Assembly: GCA_016699855.1 (NCBI GenBank)
Contig: CP064988.1
Coordinates: 4,926,501 to 4,990,500, forward strand
Reading direction: 5' to 3'
From: Rhodospirillales bacterium
Lineage (GTDB): Bacteria; Pseudomonadota; Alphaproteobacteria; Reyranellales; Reyranellaceae
DNA: 64,000 nt
Under the pieces are notes generated by a model. It was not told the DNA's origin and did no database searches. It worked only from the letters and a program-made list of their open reading frames with translations. Shown here piece by piece: positions 1-8,350 of the stretch (the first letter of the stretch is position 1; every line of letters starts with the position of its first letter). The translations under genes and the position numbers were made by a program.

Positions 1-97
1 CGCCGTCGACGGCGCGGACCATGCCGTCGTCGGTCTTGAACCAGGTCTTCAGTCCGCGGATGTCCAGCAGGGTCTCGGCCACGATGCGCGCGCTCAC
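1..97 (-). CDS. Peptide-type ABC transporter ATP-binding protein, N-terminal fragment
   Basis: Only the first 32 codons are inside the window; the gene runs off the left edge. It starts with GTG at 97, whose last two bases form part of the TGA of the upstream permease (GTGA overlap), so the two are translationally coupled. The visible protein contains LLDIRGLKTWF followed by DGMVRAVDG, the usual opening strand of DppD/OppD ATPases just before the Walker A region. Family knowledge says it energises the importer encoded by the next three genes on this strand. The Walker motifs lie outside the window, so the assignment rests on this short stretch plus the operon context. Confidence 0.85.
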   Translation of the reverse strand, partial: MSARIVAETLLDIRGLKTWFKTDDGMVRAVDG

Positions 98-1044
98 AGG
101 ACGCGGCGCGGATCGAGCGCGTCGCGCAGCCCGTCGCCGATGAAGTTGATGGTGATGACGGCGAGGAAGATGGCGGCGCCGGGGAACAGCACCCAGTGGG
201 GCGCGAAGTCGAGGTAGTCCTTGGCGTCGCGCAGCATGCTGCCCCAGGTTGGGATGTCGGACGGGAAGCCCAGCCCGAGGAACGACAGCGTCGATTCCGC
301 GATGATGGCGGCCGCCACGTCGATCGTGCCGGCGACGATCACCGGGCCGAGCGCGTTGGGCAGGATGTGGTGCGTCACGGTACGCGGCGTCGAGGCGCCC
401 AGCGCGCGCGCGGCCTCGACGAACTCCTTCTCGCGCAGCGACAGGAACTGCGCCCGCACCAGCCGCGCCACCTGCATCCAGCGCAGGCCGCCGATCACCG
501 CCACGATCAGGATGAAGGCGCCGCCCTCCGGCCCCATCACCGATTTCACGGAGTCGCGGAACAGGTAGATCAGCAGCAGCAGCAGCGGCAGCAGCGGCAG
601 CGCCAGGAACAGGTCGGTGAGCCACATCAGCGCTGCGTCGACCCAGCCGCTGGCCATGCCGGCGATGGCGCCGACCAGCACGCCGACCACGACCGCCACG
701 ACCATCGCCGCCAGACCGACCGCCAGCGAGATTCGGCCGCCGTAGAGCAGGCGCGCCAGCAGGTCCTGGCCGAGGTCGTCGGTGCCCAGCGGATGCGCCC
801 ACGAGGGCCCCTTGAGCTTGTGGGCGAAGTCGATGTCGTTGATCGCCACCGGCCAGAGGAACGGACCGAGGATCACGGCCACGATCAGCGTCAGCAGGAT
901 GACGGCGCTCGCGACCGCGAGCCGGTGCTTGCGGAAGCGGCGCCACGCCTCGCCGGCCGGCGTGAGCGGCCGGCTCCGGCGCGCCGCCGACGCGGCCGGC
1001 GCCACCGCGTCAGCGGTAGGCGATGCGGGGGTCGAGCCAGCCAT
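94..1044 (-). CDS. Peptide/nickel-type ABC transporter permease (DppC family)
   Basis: This 316-residue inner-membrane permease is the second membrane subunit of an oligopeptide-type importer. A charged N-terminus with the pattern WRRFRKHRLA precedes a first membrane helix. Several further helices follow, and the cytoplasmic EAA loop, EAARALGASTPRT...ILPN, contacts the ATPase. Length and layout match DppC. I chose ATG at 1044, which overlaps the upstream permease by 35 bp; a GTG at 1005 just after the upstream stop is an alternative that would trim the disordered Ala/Pro-rich N-terminus. The gene is co-oriented and overlaps both neighbours, so it belongs to one operon. The transported substrate cannot be told from the sequence. 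Confidence 0.92.
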   Translation of the reverse strand: MAGSTPASPTADAVAPAASAARRSRPLTPAGEAWRRFRKHRLAVASAVILLTLIVAVILGPFLWPVAINDIDFAHKLKGPSWAHPLGTDDLGQDLLARLLYGGRISLAVGLAAMVVAVVVGVLVGAIAGMASGWVDAALMWLTDLFLALPLLPLLLLLIYLFRDSVKSVMGPEGGAFILIVAVIGGLRWMQVARLVRAQFLSLREKEFVEAARALGASTPRTVTHHILPNALGPVIVAGTIDVAAAIIAESTLSFLGLGFPSDIPTWGSMLRDAKDYLDFAPHWVLFPGAAIFLAVITINFIGDGLRDALDPRRVL

Positions 1045-1906
1045 AGAGGATGTCCGCGATGAGGTTGAACAGGACCACAAGACAGGCGAACACGAAGGTG
1101 ACCGCCATCACGACCGGGGTGTCGTTGGCCAGCATCGAGGCGATCAGCAGCGAGCCGATGCCGGGGACGCGGAAGATCTGCTCGGTGACGATGGCGCCGC
1201 CGAACACGACGGGCAGCTGGAGCGCCACCAGCGTGACGACCGGGATCAGGGCGTTGCGCACGACGTGCTTGGTGATGACCTTGCGCTCGCCGATGCCCTT
1301 GGAGCGCGCCGTGGTCACGTAGTCGAGCTTGATCACGTCGAGCACCGAGGAGCGCACGTAGCGCACCAGCGAGGCGCCCTGGAACAGGCCCAGCACCATC
1401 ACCGGCATGATCGCCTGGCGGACGTGCTCCCAGTAGAACCGCCAGCCCGTCGCGTCGATGTTGGCGCGGTAGACGAAGGGCAGCCAGTCGAGCTGCACCG
1501 AGAACACCAGGATGAACAGCAGGCCGGTGAAGAAGGTCGGCAGCGAGAAGCCGACGAAGGCCAGCGTGTTGGCGATCTGGTCGAACAGCGAGTAGGGCTT
1601 GGTCGCCGCGAGCACGCCGATCGGCAGCGCCACGAGGATGGCGAGGACCTGCGAGGAGCCGATCACGATCAGCGTCACCGGCAGCCGCTGGAGGATCAGG
1701 TCGTCGACGTCGATGCGGCTGACGAAGGAGAAACCCCAGTCGCCCTGCAGCATCGCCGCGAGCCAGTGGACGTAACGGGTCCACACCGGGTCGTCGAGGC
1801 CGAACTTGGCGCGCAGCGCCGCGCGCACCTCCGGCGGCACCGCCGGGTTGGTGGCCAGCTCCTCGAACGGATCGCCCGGCGCCAGCGCCAGGATGCAGAA
1901 CAGCAC
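1010..1906 (-). CDS. Peptide-type ABC transporter permease (DppB family), start uncertain
   Basis: DppB-type permease with the family hallmarks LALAPGDPF near the N-terminus, an EAA loop (YVTTARSKGIGERKV...RNALIP) and a C-terminus ending in YGWLDPRIAYR. From GTG 1906 it encodes 298 residues. That start cuts off half of the first membrane helix: the same frame continues upstream through 1907-1965 and encodes RRLLIAIPSLLGISLVLF, the normal DppB opening. No ATG, GTG or TTG exists in that frame back to the stop of the binding-protein gene at 2015. Either a rare start such as ATC is used, or a base error has hidden the real start. The true gene therefore probably reaches about 1965. Its operon partners flank it on both sides. 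Confidence 0.85.
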   Translation of the reverse strand: MLFCILALAPGDPFEELATNPAVPPEVRAALRAKFGLDDPVWTRYVHWLAAMLQGDWGFSFVSRIDVDDLILQRLPVTLIVIGSSQVLAILVALPIGVLAATKPYSLFDQIANTLAFVGFSLPTFFTGLLFILVFSVQLDWLPFVYRANIDATGWRFYWEHVRQAIMPVMVLGLFQGASLVRYVRSSVLDVIKLDYVTTARSKGIGERKVITKHVVRNALIPVVTLVALQLPVVFGGAIVTEQIFRVPGIGSLLIASMLANDTPVVMAVTFVFACLVVLFNLIADILYGWLDPRIAYR

Positions 1907-2014
1907 GAGGCTGATCCCGAGCAGGCTCGGGATCGCGATCAGCAGGCGGCGGATGATGTATGGCGCGGGACCACGGGGACGCCGGGGTCCCCGCCCGGCC
2001 GGCGCGGCGGCCGA

Positions 2015-3805
2015 TCACGCTTCCTTGAACCAGTCGGACAGGTCGGACGTGTTGTTGTCCCAGCCGCTGATGTTGGCGTTGAGCTTGGTGCCCAGCGCCG
2101 CCACGCCCGGTCGCTGCACGACGCCGAGCACGACCTGGTTCTGGACGACGAGGTCGTTCATCTTGATGAACATCGCCGTCCGCTTGACAGCGTCGAGCTC
2201 GGACTCCGAGGCGCGGAACAGCTTGTCGTACTCCTCGTTGCGCCAGCGGGTGATGTTGCGACCCTGCCACTTGTTCTCCTTCGTGGCGACCTCCCAGCTC
2301 GTGAACTGGTTCATGAAGAGCTGCGGATCGGGCTGCGTCATCGTCGTCGTGTACATCTGCAGGTCGCAGTAGAACTTGGTGTAGGTGTCCGGGTTGGAGA
2401 CGTCGGACGAGAAGAACACCGAGGCCGTCACCGACTTCAGCTCGATGTCGATGCCCGCCTTCTGCGCCGCCTGCTTGATGATCGCCTGCGTCTTCTGGCG
2501 CGGCTGGTTGATCGAGGTCTGGAAGACAAGCTTCAGCTTCTTGCCGTCCTTCGCCCGGATGCCGTCGGCGCCCTTCTTCCAGCCGGCCTTCTCCAGCAGG
2601 TCGGCGGCCTTCTCGACGTTGAACTCGACCGGGTTGGCCTTCGAGCGGAACTTCGCGGGGTTGTTCAGGAAGTCGCGCGTCGCGGGCCCGGTGCGGCCGT
2701 AGATGTGCTGCTCGATCGACTTGTTGTCGATGATCAGCGCGATCGCCTGGCGCACCGCCTGGTCGCCGAGGATCGGGTGCTTGGTCTTGGCGCTGGCGCG
2801 CTCGCCGTCGACCTCGGTCCACGGGTCGGTGGTGTTGAGCTGCATGTGCTCGATGTTGCCGCCCGGCGTGACCAGGACGCGGCCCTTGCCGCCCTTCTCG
2901 AGCCGGCTGAGGATCTCGTCCTCGACCTGCATGTTCCAGGCGAAGTCGTATTCGCCGGTCTGCAGCACCGCGCGCGCCGCCGACACCGCGTCGCCGCCGC
3001 CCTTCATCTCGATGGCGTCGAAGTACGGCTTGTTGGCCTGGTGGTAGTCGGGGTTGATGACGCCGGTGACGAGGTCGGCCGGCTTGAAATCCTTGAACAG
3101 GTAGGGACCGGTGCCGACCGGCTTGAGGTTGGTCGGGGCGTCGCGCGACTTGGCGCCGATGAAGTCCTGGAAAAGGTGCTTCGGGATCAGCATGCCGCGG
3201 GTGCCGACCAGCGCGTCGGCCCAGAACGGCGTCGGCTTCTGGAACTTCACGACCACGGTGTAGGTGTCGACCTTCTCGACGACCACGTCCTTGTACGAGC
3301 CGACGGTCACCGCGGCGGTCGCGGGATCCTTCGCGTACTGCCAGTTGAACACGCAGTCGTCGGCGGTGAACGGCTTGCCGTCGTGCCACTTCACGTTCTG
3401 CTTCAATTTCCAGGTCACCGACTTGCCGTCGGCCGCCAGCCCGCCATTCTCGCGGCTGGGAATCTCCGCTGCCAGCATCGGCCTGAGGTTGCTCTCGGCG
3501 TCCCACGCGGCCAGCGGCTCGTAGAACAGGCGCGAACCGTCCTGGTCCTTGGTGCCGACGGCGAAGTGCGGATTGAGCAGGGTCGGGCCCTGCCACCACA
3601 GCACCTTGAGCGTGCCGCCGCCGCCGCGCTTGGTCGGCTTGTAGGCCGACGGCGCCTGCGCCATGGCCACGCCGGAGTAGGCCAGAAGCTGCGTCGCCAT
3701 CGGCGCCGTCACGCCGACCGCCAGCATCCGGTTCACGAAACCGCGGCGCGATAGCCGGCCGGTCTTGACCTTGCCGATAAGGCCTCGGATCTCACGTTCG
3801 TCCAT
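2015..3805 (-). CDS. ABC transporter substrate-binding protein, family 5 (peptide-type)
   Basis: This is the first gene of the importer operon and encodes a 596-residue periplasmic binding protein of the SBP_bac_5 (DppA/OppA) class. The N-terminus has a twin-arginine motif, SRRGF at about residues 20-24, followed by a hydrophobic stretch and an AMAQA cleavage site, so Tat export is likely. Downstream it reads GGTLKVLWWQGPTLLNPHF and later WKLKQNVKWHDGKPFTADD, the standard ligand-domain signatures of the family. ATG 3805 is chosen because an AAGGGGG ribosome site lies 7 bases upstream; an upstream ATG at 3895 lacks one. Substrate may be a peptide, but this family also binds other solutes. Confidence 0.93.
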   Translation of the reverse strand: MDEREIRGLIGKVKTGRLSRRGFVNRMLAVGVTAPMATQLLAYSGVAMAQAPSAYKPTKRGGGGTLKVLWWQGPTLLNPHFAVGTKDQDGSRLFYEPLAAWDAESNLRPMLAAEIPSRENGGLAADGKSVTWKLKQNVKWHDGKPFTADDCVFNWQYAKDPATAAVTVGSYKDVVVEKVDTYTVVVKFQKPTPFWADALVGTRGMLIPKHLFQDFIGAKSRDAPTNLKPVGTGPYLFKDFKPADLVTGVINPDYHQANKPYFDAIEMKGGGDAVSAARAVLQTGEYDFAWNMQVEDEILSRLEKGGKGRVLVTPGGNIEHMQLNTTDPWTEVDGERASAKTKHPILGDQAVRQAIALIIDNKSIEQHIYGRTGPATRDFLNNPAKFRSKANPVEFNVEKAADLLEKAGWKKGADGIRAKDGKKLKLVFQTSINQPRQKTQAIIKQAAQKAGIDIELKSVTASVFFSSDVSNPDTYTKFYCDLQMYTTTMTQPDPQLFMNQFTSWEVATKENKWQGRNITRWRNEEYDKLFRASESELDAVKRTAMFIKMNDLVVQNQVVLGVVQRPGVAALGTKLNANISGWDNNTSDLSDWFKEA

Positions 3806-3991
3806 AGAAACCCCCTTGCCGTTGGCGCTTCGTGCCACGCGCGCCGTTCCGCGGACCTGCGGACGGCGTTCTTTGCGAAGCCGTATCAAGTGCATGGCGA
3901 ATCGCGTCCGTCAACGCGCTATCGACGCGCGGCGGGCGTTTACGGATGCGGTATGATGCCCCGCCATCCGTCCGTGATATACGCAGAGCCG

Positions 3992-4855
3992 ATGATGTCC
4001 CCAGCCGCCGCCACCGATCCCGTCCGTCCCGTCGCCGTCGTCACCGGCGCCAGCCGAGGGCTCGGCCGCGGCGTCGCCCGCGTGCTCGGCGAGGCCGGTT
4101 GCGTCGTCTACGTCACCGGCCGAAGCAGCGACGCGGGTCCGACCACGGAGGGTCTGCCCGGCACGATCGAGCGCACCGCCAAGGAGGTCGACGAGCGCGG
4201 CGGGCAGGGGATCGCGGTCCGCTGCAACCACGCCGACGAGACCCAGGTGCGGTCGCTGTTCGAGACGGTCGGCCGCGACCACGGCAGGATCGACATCCTC
4301 GTCAACAACGCCTGGGGTGGATACGAGAGCCATCCCGGCGCCGAGTTCACGCGCCCGCTGTGGCAGCAGGAGCACGCCGCCAACTGGGGCGGCATGTTCG
4401 ACCGCGGCCTGAAGGCGACGTTCCTGTCGTCGCGCCACGCCGCGCCGCTGCTGACGTCGAGCCGCGCCCGCACGGGTCCGCGGCTGGTCGTCAACACGCT
4501 GGCCTGGGCGTTCGACGAGTATCTCGGCAACCTCTACTACGACGTCGCCAAGGCGGCCGTGATCCGGCTGACCGCGGGGCTGGCGCGGGAGCTGGCGGCG
4601 AGCGACGTGGCCGTGGTCGCGCTGGCGCCGGGCTTCGTGCGCACGGAGCGCGTCGAGAAGGCGCTCGCCGGCGATCCGGCGACGCTGGCGACGACCGAGT
4701 CGCCGGAATACGCCGGCCGCGCCGTGGCGATGCTGGCCGGCGATCCCGGCGTGATGGAGAAGAGCGGCCGTCTGCTGACGGTCGGCGATCTCGCCCGCGA
4801 GTACCACTTCGCCGATCTCGACGGCCGGCAGCCGGCGGCGTTCCGCCTGGCGTAG
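3992..4855 (+). CDS. SDR family oxidoreductase
   Basis: This 287-residue short-chain dehydrogenase/reductase is transcribed divergently from the binding-protein gene. It has the cofactor motif TGASRGLG at residues 18-25, VNNAWGG near 105 in place of the usual NNAG, and the catalytic YxxxK (YDVAK) at about 183-187. The arginine-containing cofactor loop suggests NADP(H), which is an inference. Substrate is unknown. Start choice is between the adjacent ATG codons 3992 and 3995; both follow the divergent promoter space and precede the conserved VAVVTGAS strand. It resembles DHRS1-like SDRs, which carry long insertions after the NNA motif, but I am not certain of the subfamily. Confidence 0.9.
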   Translation: MMSPAAATDPVRPVAVVTGASRGLGRGVARVLGEAGCVVYVTGRSSDAGPTTEGLPGTIERTAKEVDERGGQGIAVRCNHADETQVRSLFETVGRDHGRIDILVNNAWGGYESHPGAEFTRPLWQQEHAANWGGMFDRGLKATFLSSRHAAPLLTSSRARTGPRLVVNTLAWAFDEYLGNLYYDVAKAAVIRLTAGLARELAASDVAVVALAPGFVRTERVEKALAGDPATLATTESPEYAGRAVAMLAGDPGVMEKSGRLLTVGDLAREYHFADLDGRQPAAFRLA

Positions 4856-4923
4856 GCCGGCTCACGGCGTCGGCGGATCCGCGACGCGGGCCGCCCCGCC
4901 GGCGCGACGGCAGGGAGGACCCG

Positions 4924-5319
4924 ATGTCGTGGGAACTGTGGGCGGCGCTGCTCGCGGCGCTGCTGGGACTGGTGCACCTCTCCGCGGCGGCCTTCTCGTT
5001 CAAGGCGCAGGTCGGCAACCGCTACGCGGCCGGCCCGCGCGACGAGGATCTGCGGCCGACGGGCGTCGCGGCCCGCCTCCATCGCGCCCACGCGAACTTC
5101 CTCGAGACCTTCGCCTATTTCGCCGTCTGCGCCGTCGTCGTCCACGTCACCGGTTCCTCCGGCGCCCTCAGCCAGACCGGCTGCGCGATGTATCTCGCCG
5201 GCCGCGCCGCCTATCTGCCGCTCTACGCCGCCGGAATCCCGTGGATCCGGTCGCTGTGCTGGAACGCCGCGACGCTCGGACTGGTGCTCGTCGGCGCGCA
5301 GGCCGTCGTGCGAGCCTGA
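4924..5319 (+). CDS. MAPEG family membrane protein
   Basis: A 131-residue protein with four predicted membrane helices. The first helix is ELWAALLAALLGLVHLSAAA, and the segment RLHRAHANFLETFAYF matches the MAPEG signature of membrane-associated eicosanoid/glutathione metabolism proteins. Length is typical for bacterial MAPEG members, which are small trimeric membrane proteins; their bacterial roles are mostly unknown. ATG 4924 follows a GGGAGG ribosome site at good spacing. It lies 68 bases after the SDR and on the same strand, so co-transcription is possible, though the gap holds no obvious signal. Confidence 0.88.
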   Translation: MSWELWAALLAALLGLVHLSAAAFSFKAQVGNRYAAGPRDEDLRPTGVAARLHRAHANFLETFAYFAVCAVVVHVTGSSGALSQTGCAMYLAGRAAYLPLYAAGIPWIRSLCWNAATLGLVLVGAQAVVRA

Positions 5320-5418
5320 TGACGGTGGTGTCCGCCCGGCCCGGAACGGGCGGCGGCGATTGACAAGGCGCGACGCGGCCGATTTGCTCCGCCGCTCATG
5401 AACGGCGGGAGGGACGAC

Positions 5419-6477
5419 GTGGCTGATTTGAGGAACGACACGGCGAAGTTCAGGATCGTGTCGCCGGGCGCCATGCCGGGCGACGACTACGCCTACGAGA
5501 TGGAGGCGTTGCGGGCGCTCGACGTCGCGATCGTCGGTCTGCCGGCCTCGGCCACCGACGACGAGGTCATCGCCGAGGCGCGCGACGCCGACGCGATCTA
5601 CCTCCAGCGCCGCAAGCTGCCGAAGGTCGTGATCGACAGCCTGACGCGCTGCAAGGCGATCTCGCTGGGCAGCGTCGGCGTCGATTCGTGCGACGTCGCG
5701 GCGGCCACGGCGCGCGGCATCCCCGTCACCAACGTGCCCGACACCTTCATCGAGGAGGTCGCCGACCACGCCATGACGCTGCTGCTGGGCATGTTCCGCC
5801 GGCTGGTCGAGCAGGACCGCATGGTGCGCGAGGGCCGCTGGTCGGAGGGCCGGCCGGCGCTCTACAAGTTCCCGCGCCTGATGGGACAGACGCTCGGCCT
5901 GATCGCCTTCGGCCACGTCGCCCGCGCGGTGGCCAAGCGCGCCAAGCCGTTCGGTCTGCGCGTCATCGCCTACGACCCCTACGTCGAGGAGCTGGTGATG
6001 AGCGAGCACGGCGTCGAGCCGGCCAGCCTCGACGAGGTGCTGTCGCAATCCGACATCGTCTCGATGCACGCGCCGGCGACCGCCGACGCGCAGCGCATGC
6101 TGCGCGAGGAGCATTTCCGGCGCATGAAGCCGACGGCGCTGTTCATCAACACCGGCCGCGGGCCGACCGTGGACGAGGCGGCGCTGATCAAGGCGCTCGA
6201 GGAGGGCTGGATCGCCGGCGCCGGCCTCGACGTGCTGGAGGTCGAGCCGGTCAAGCCGGACAACCCACTGCTCAAGATGGACAACGTGATCCTGACCGCG
6301 CACGTCGCCTCGGCCTCGGCGCGCTTCGATCCGGCTCGCCGCCGCCGCGTCGGCCAGGAGCTGGCCTCCATCCTCACCGGCCGCTGGCCGCGCTCCTGCG
6401 TCAATCCCTCGGTGCTGGAGAAAGGCGGGCTGACGCGCTGGCAGCCCTATTCGATGGAGCGCGGCCCCGGCAACTGA
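5419..6477 (+). CDS. D-isomer-specific 2-hydroxyacid dehydrogenase (CtBP/SerA-like)
   Basis: This NAD(P)-dependent dehydrogenase of 352 residues oxidises or reduces 2-hydroxy/2-oxo acids. The catalytic set is present: Arg in NTGRGPTVDEAAL, Glu in LDVLEVEP and His in LTAHVAS. The nucleotide-binding turn reads LIAFGHVARAVAKRA, where the first glycine of GxGxxG is replaced by alanine. I chose GTG 5419 because GGGAGG sits 6 bases before it; an in-frame ATG at 5398 has no ribosome site and would add seven residues. It resembles C-terminal-binding-protein-type dehydrogenases of hydroxypyruvate or phosphoglycerate type, but the substrate is open. It converges tail to tail with the minus-strand gene after it. 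Confidence 0.9.
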   Translation: MADLRNDTAKFRIVSPGAMPGDDYAYEMEALRALDVAIVGLPASATDDEVIAEARDADAIYLQRRKLPKVVIDSLTRCKAISLGSVGVDSCDVAAATARGIPVTNVPDTFIEEVADHAMTLLLGMFRRLVEQDRMVREGRWSEGRPALYKFPRLMGQTLGLIAFGHVARAVAKRAKPFGLRVIAYDPYVEELVMSEHGVEPASLDEVLSQSDIVSMHAPATADAQRMLREEHFRRMKPTALFINTGRGPTVDEAALIKALEEGWIAGAGLDVLEVEPVKPDNPLLKMDNVILTAHVASASARFDPARRRRVGQELASILTGRWPRSCVNPSVLEKGGLTRWQPYSMERGPGN

Positions 6478-6489
6478 CGGCCGCGCGCG

Positions 6490-7626
6490 TCAGCAGACGC
6501 GGTAGCGGTCGACGGCGGCGCGATCGAGTTCGACTCCCAGCCCCGGGCCCGACGGAAGGACGAGGTGACCGTCCTCCAGCCGGGGCGGATTCAGCGCCAG
6601 CTCCTCGCGCAGCGCGTTGCGGCTCATGTCGTATTCGACCAGCACGGGATAGGGCGGGTTGTCGGTGTGCGGGCTCACCGGCAGCGCGGCGACGAAATGC
6701 AGCGCCGCGGCCAGCCCGACGGCGCCGCCCCACACGTGCGGCGAGACGCGCAGGTTGGACGACTGCGCCAGGAACGCGATCCGCTTCGCCTCCGTCAGGC
6801 CGCCGGTGGCGGGGATCGACGGCTGCACGATGTCGACGCCGCGCGCGTCGATCAGGAGCTTGAAGTCGCGCGTGGCGTACAGCGCCTCGCCGGCGGCGAT
6901 CGGCAGCGGCGCCCGCGCCCGCAGCTCGGCGTAGCCGCGGATATCCGACGGCGGCAGCGGCTCCTCGACCCAGTGGATGCCGTACGGCTCGATGGCGCGC
7001 ATCGATTCAAGCGCCAGGTCGACGGTGTAGTTGCCGTTGACGTCGACGATCAGCAGCGCGTCGGGGCCGAGCATGCCGCGCGCCAGCTTGACGCGGGCGG
7101 CGTCGTCGCGCGCGCCGCGGCCGATCTTGATCTTGGCGCCGAGGTAGGGATGGGCGCGCACGCGCTCCATCTGGTGCTCGAGCTGGTTCTCCGGATCCTT
7201 CGAGAAGAACCCGGTCGAGGCGTAGACGGGCAGGCGTTCGGCGCGGCAGCCGCCGAGCAGGTCGCAGACGCGCACGCCGAAGGTCCGGCCGATGGCGTCG
7301 AACAGGGCGGTGTTGATCCCGGCGAGGCAGGCCGTGAGCTGGTTCTGGACCCCGAGATGGTAGAGCCGGTTGCGCAGCTCGGCCTCGACGTGGTCGAAAT
7401 CGAACACGCTGCGTCCCGCGAAGAACGGCTCGACCATCGCGAAGTAGTCGCGGCCCACCAGCGGATTGCCGAACGCCTCGCCGATTCCGACGACGCCGTC
7501 GCTGGTCTCGACCTCGACGAGGCCGCCGGGCCGGCGGTGGCCGCCGCCGCGCGACATGCCGTAGGCCTTTTCCGGCGGCAGGACGAACTCCAGTCCGGTG
7601 AAGGAGAGGCGGCGGATCGTCGGCAT
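6490..7626 (-). CDS. Mandelate racemase/muconate lactonizing enzyme family protein (enolase superfamily)
   Basis: A 378-residue enolase-superfamily enzyme that abstracts a proton alpha to a carboxylate. Visible catalytic elements are the KxK pair in GAKIKIG (about residue 164), metal ligands in IVDVNGN (about 193), WVEEPL (about 220) and AAGEAL (about 242), and the base His in SPHVWGG (about 295). These fit sugar-acid dehydratases or racemases, but the substrate cannot be told. ATG 7626 is preceded by GGGAGCG. It lies 72 bases downstream of the uracil phosphoribosyltransferase gene on the same strand, so it may be the last cistron of that transcript. Confidence 0.9.
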   Translation of the reverse strand: MPTIRRLSFTGLEFVLPPEKAYGMSRGGGHRRPGGLVEVETSDGVVGIGEAFGNPLVGRDYFAMVEPFFAGRSVFDFDHVEAELRNRLYHLGVQNQLTACLAGINTALFDAIGRTFGVRVCDLLGGCRAERLPVYASTGFFSKDPENQLEHQMERVRAHPYLGAKIKIGRGARDDAARVKLARGMLGPDALLIVDVNGNYTVDLALESMRAIEPYGIHWVEEPLPPSDIRGYAELRARAPLPIAAGEALYATRDFKLLIDARGVDIVQPSIPATGGLTEAKRIAFLAQSSNLRVSPHVWGGAVGLAAALHFVAALPVSPHTDNPPYPVLVEYDMSRNALREELALNPPRLEDGHLVLPSGPGLGVELDRAAVDRYRVC

Positions 7627-7698
7627 GGTCGCTCCCGGTTGCTGGCGTCGCGCCATCCTGCGTCGGCGGCGCGCCGCGGGGAAGACGCCGGCGCCCCG

Positions 7699-8334
7699 CT
7701 ACCGCGTGCCGTACATGCGGTCGCCGGCGTCGCCGAGGCCGGGGACGATGTAGGCGTGGTCGTTGAGCCGCTCGTCGATGGCGGCGACGGTGACCGGCAC
7801 GTCGGGATGCGCCGCGCCGAACGCCGCGACGCCCTCCGGCGCCGCCAGCACGCAGAGCAGCTTGATGCGGCGCACGCCGGCGCCCTTCAGCAGGTCGACG
7901 GCGGCGATCGACGAGTTGGCGGTCGCCAGCATCGGATCGCACACCAGCGCCAGACGCTCGGCGGCGTCCTCGGGCATGCGGAAGTAGTACTCGACCGCGG
8001 CCTTCGTCTCGGGATCGCGGTAGAGGCCGATATGGCCGACGCGGGCCGAGGGGACGAGGTCGAGCAGCCCGTCGGCCAGTCCGAGCCCGGCGCGCAGGAT
8101 CGGCACGATCACCAGCTTCTTGCCGTCGATGAACGGCGCGTCCATGGCCGCCACCGGCGTCTCGATGCGCTGGCGCGTGAGCGGCAGGTCGCGCGTCACC
8201 TCGTATCCCAGCAGCAGCGCGATCTCGCGCAGCAGGCGGCGGAAATTGGTGGTCGAGGTCTCGCGGTCGCGCAGGATGCTGAGCTTGTGCTGGACCAGCG
8301 GGTGGTCGACGACGGTGACGTTGGGAGCGGGCAT
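7699..8334 (-). CDS. upp: Uracil phosphoribosyltransferase
   Basis: Converts uracil and PRPP to UMP and diphosphate in the cytoplasm. The 211-residue length is typical. PRPP is bound by the VCDPMLATANSS loop (usually DPMLATGGS), and the C-terminal GLGDAGDRMYGT uracil-binding motif is intact. ATG 8334 follows a GAGG ribosome site. The gene lies directly after the URC4 homologue on the same strand. In the fungal URC pathway, UPRT, URC1 and URC4 are all needed to use uracil as a nitrogen source, so here UPRT probably serves a catabolic cluster rather than plain salvage. That role is inferred from gene order. Confidence 0.95.
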   Translation of the reverse strand: MPAPNVTVVDHPLVQHKLSILRDRETSTTNFRRLLREIALLLGYEVTRDLPLTRQRIETPVAAMDAPFIDGKKLVIVPILRAGLGLADGLLDLVPSARVGHIGLYRDPETKAAVEYYFRMPEDAAERLALVCDPMLATANSSIAAVDLLKGAGVRRIKLLCVLAAPEGVAAFGAAHPDVPVTVAAIDERLNDHAYIVPGLGDAGDRMYGTR

Positions 8335-8350
8335 CGCGGATCCTCGCGGT

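Noticed and set aside
782..3754. A very long open frame (990 codons) on the plus strand
   Set aside because: It lies opposite the permease and binding-protein genes and is rich in Arg, Gly, Ala, Val and Leu without any domain; such frames arise in GC-rich DNA opposite real genes.
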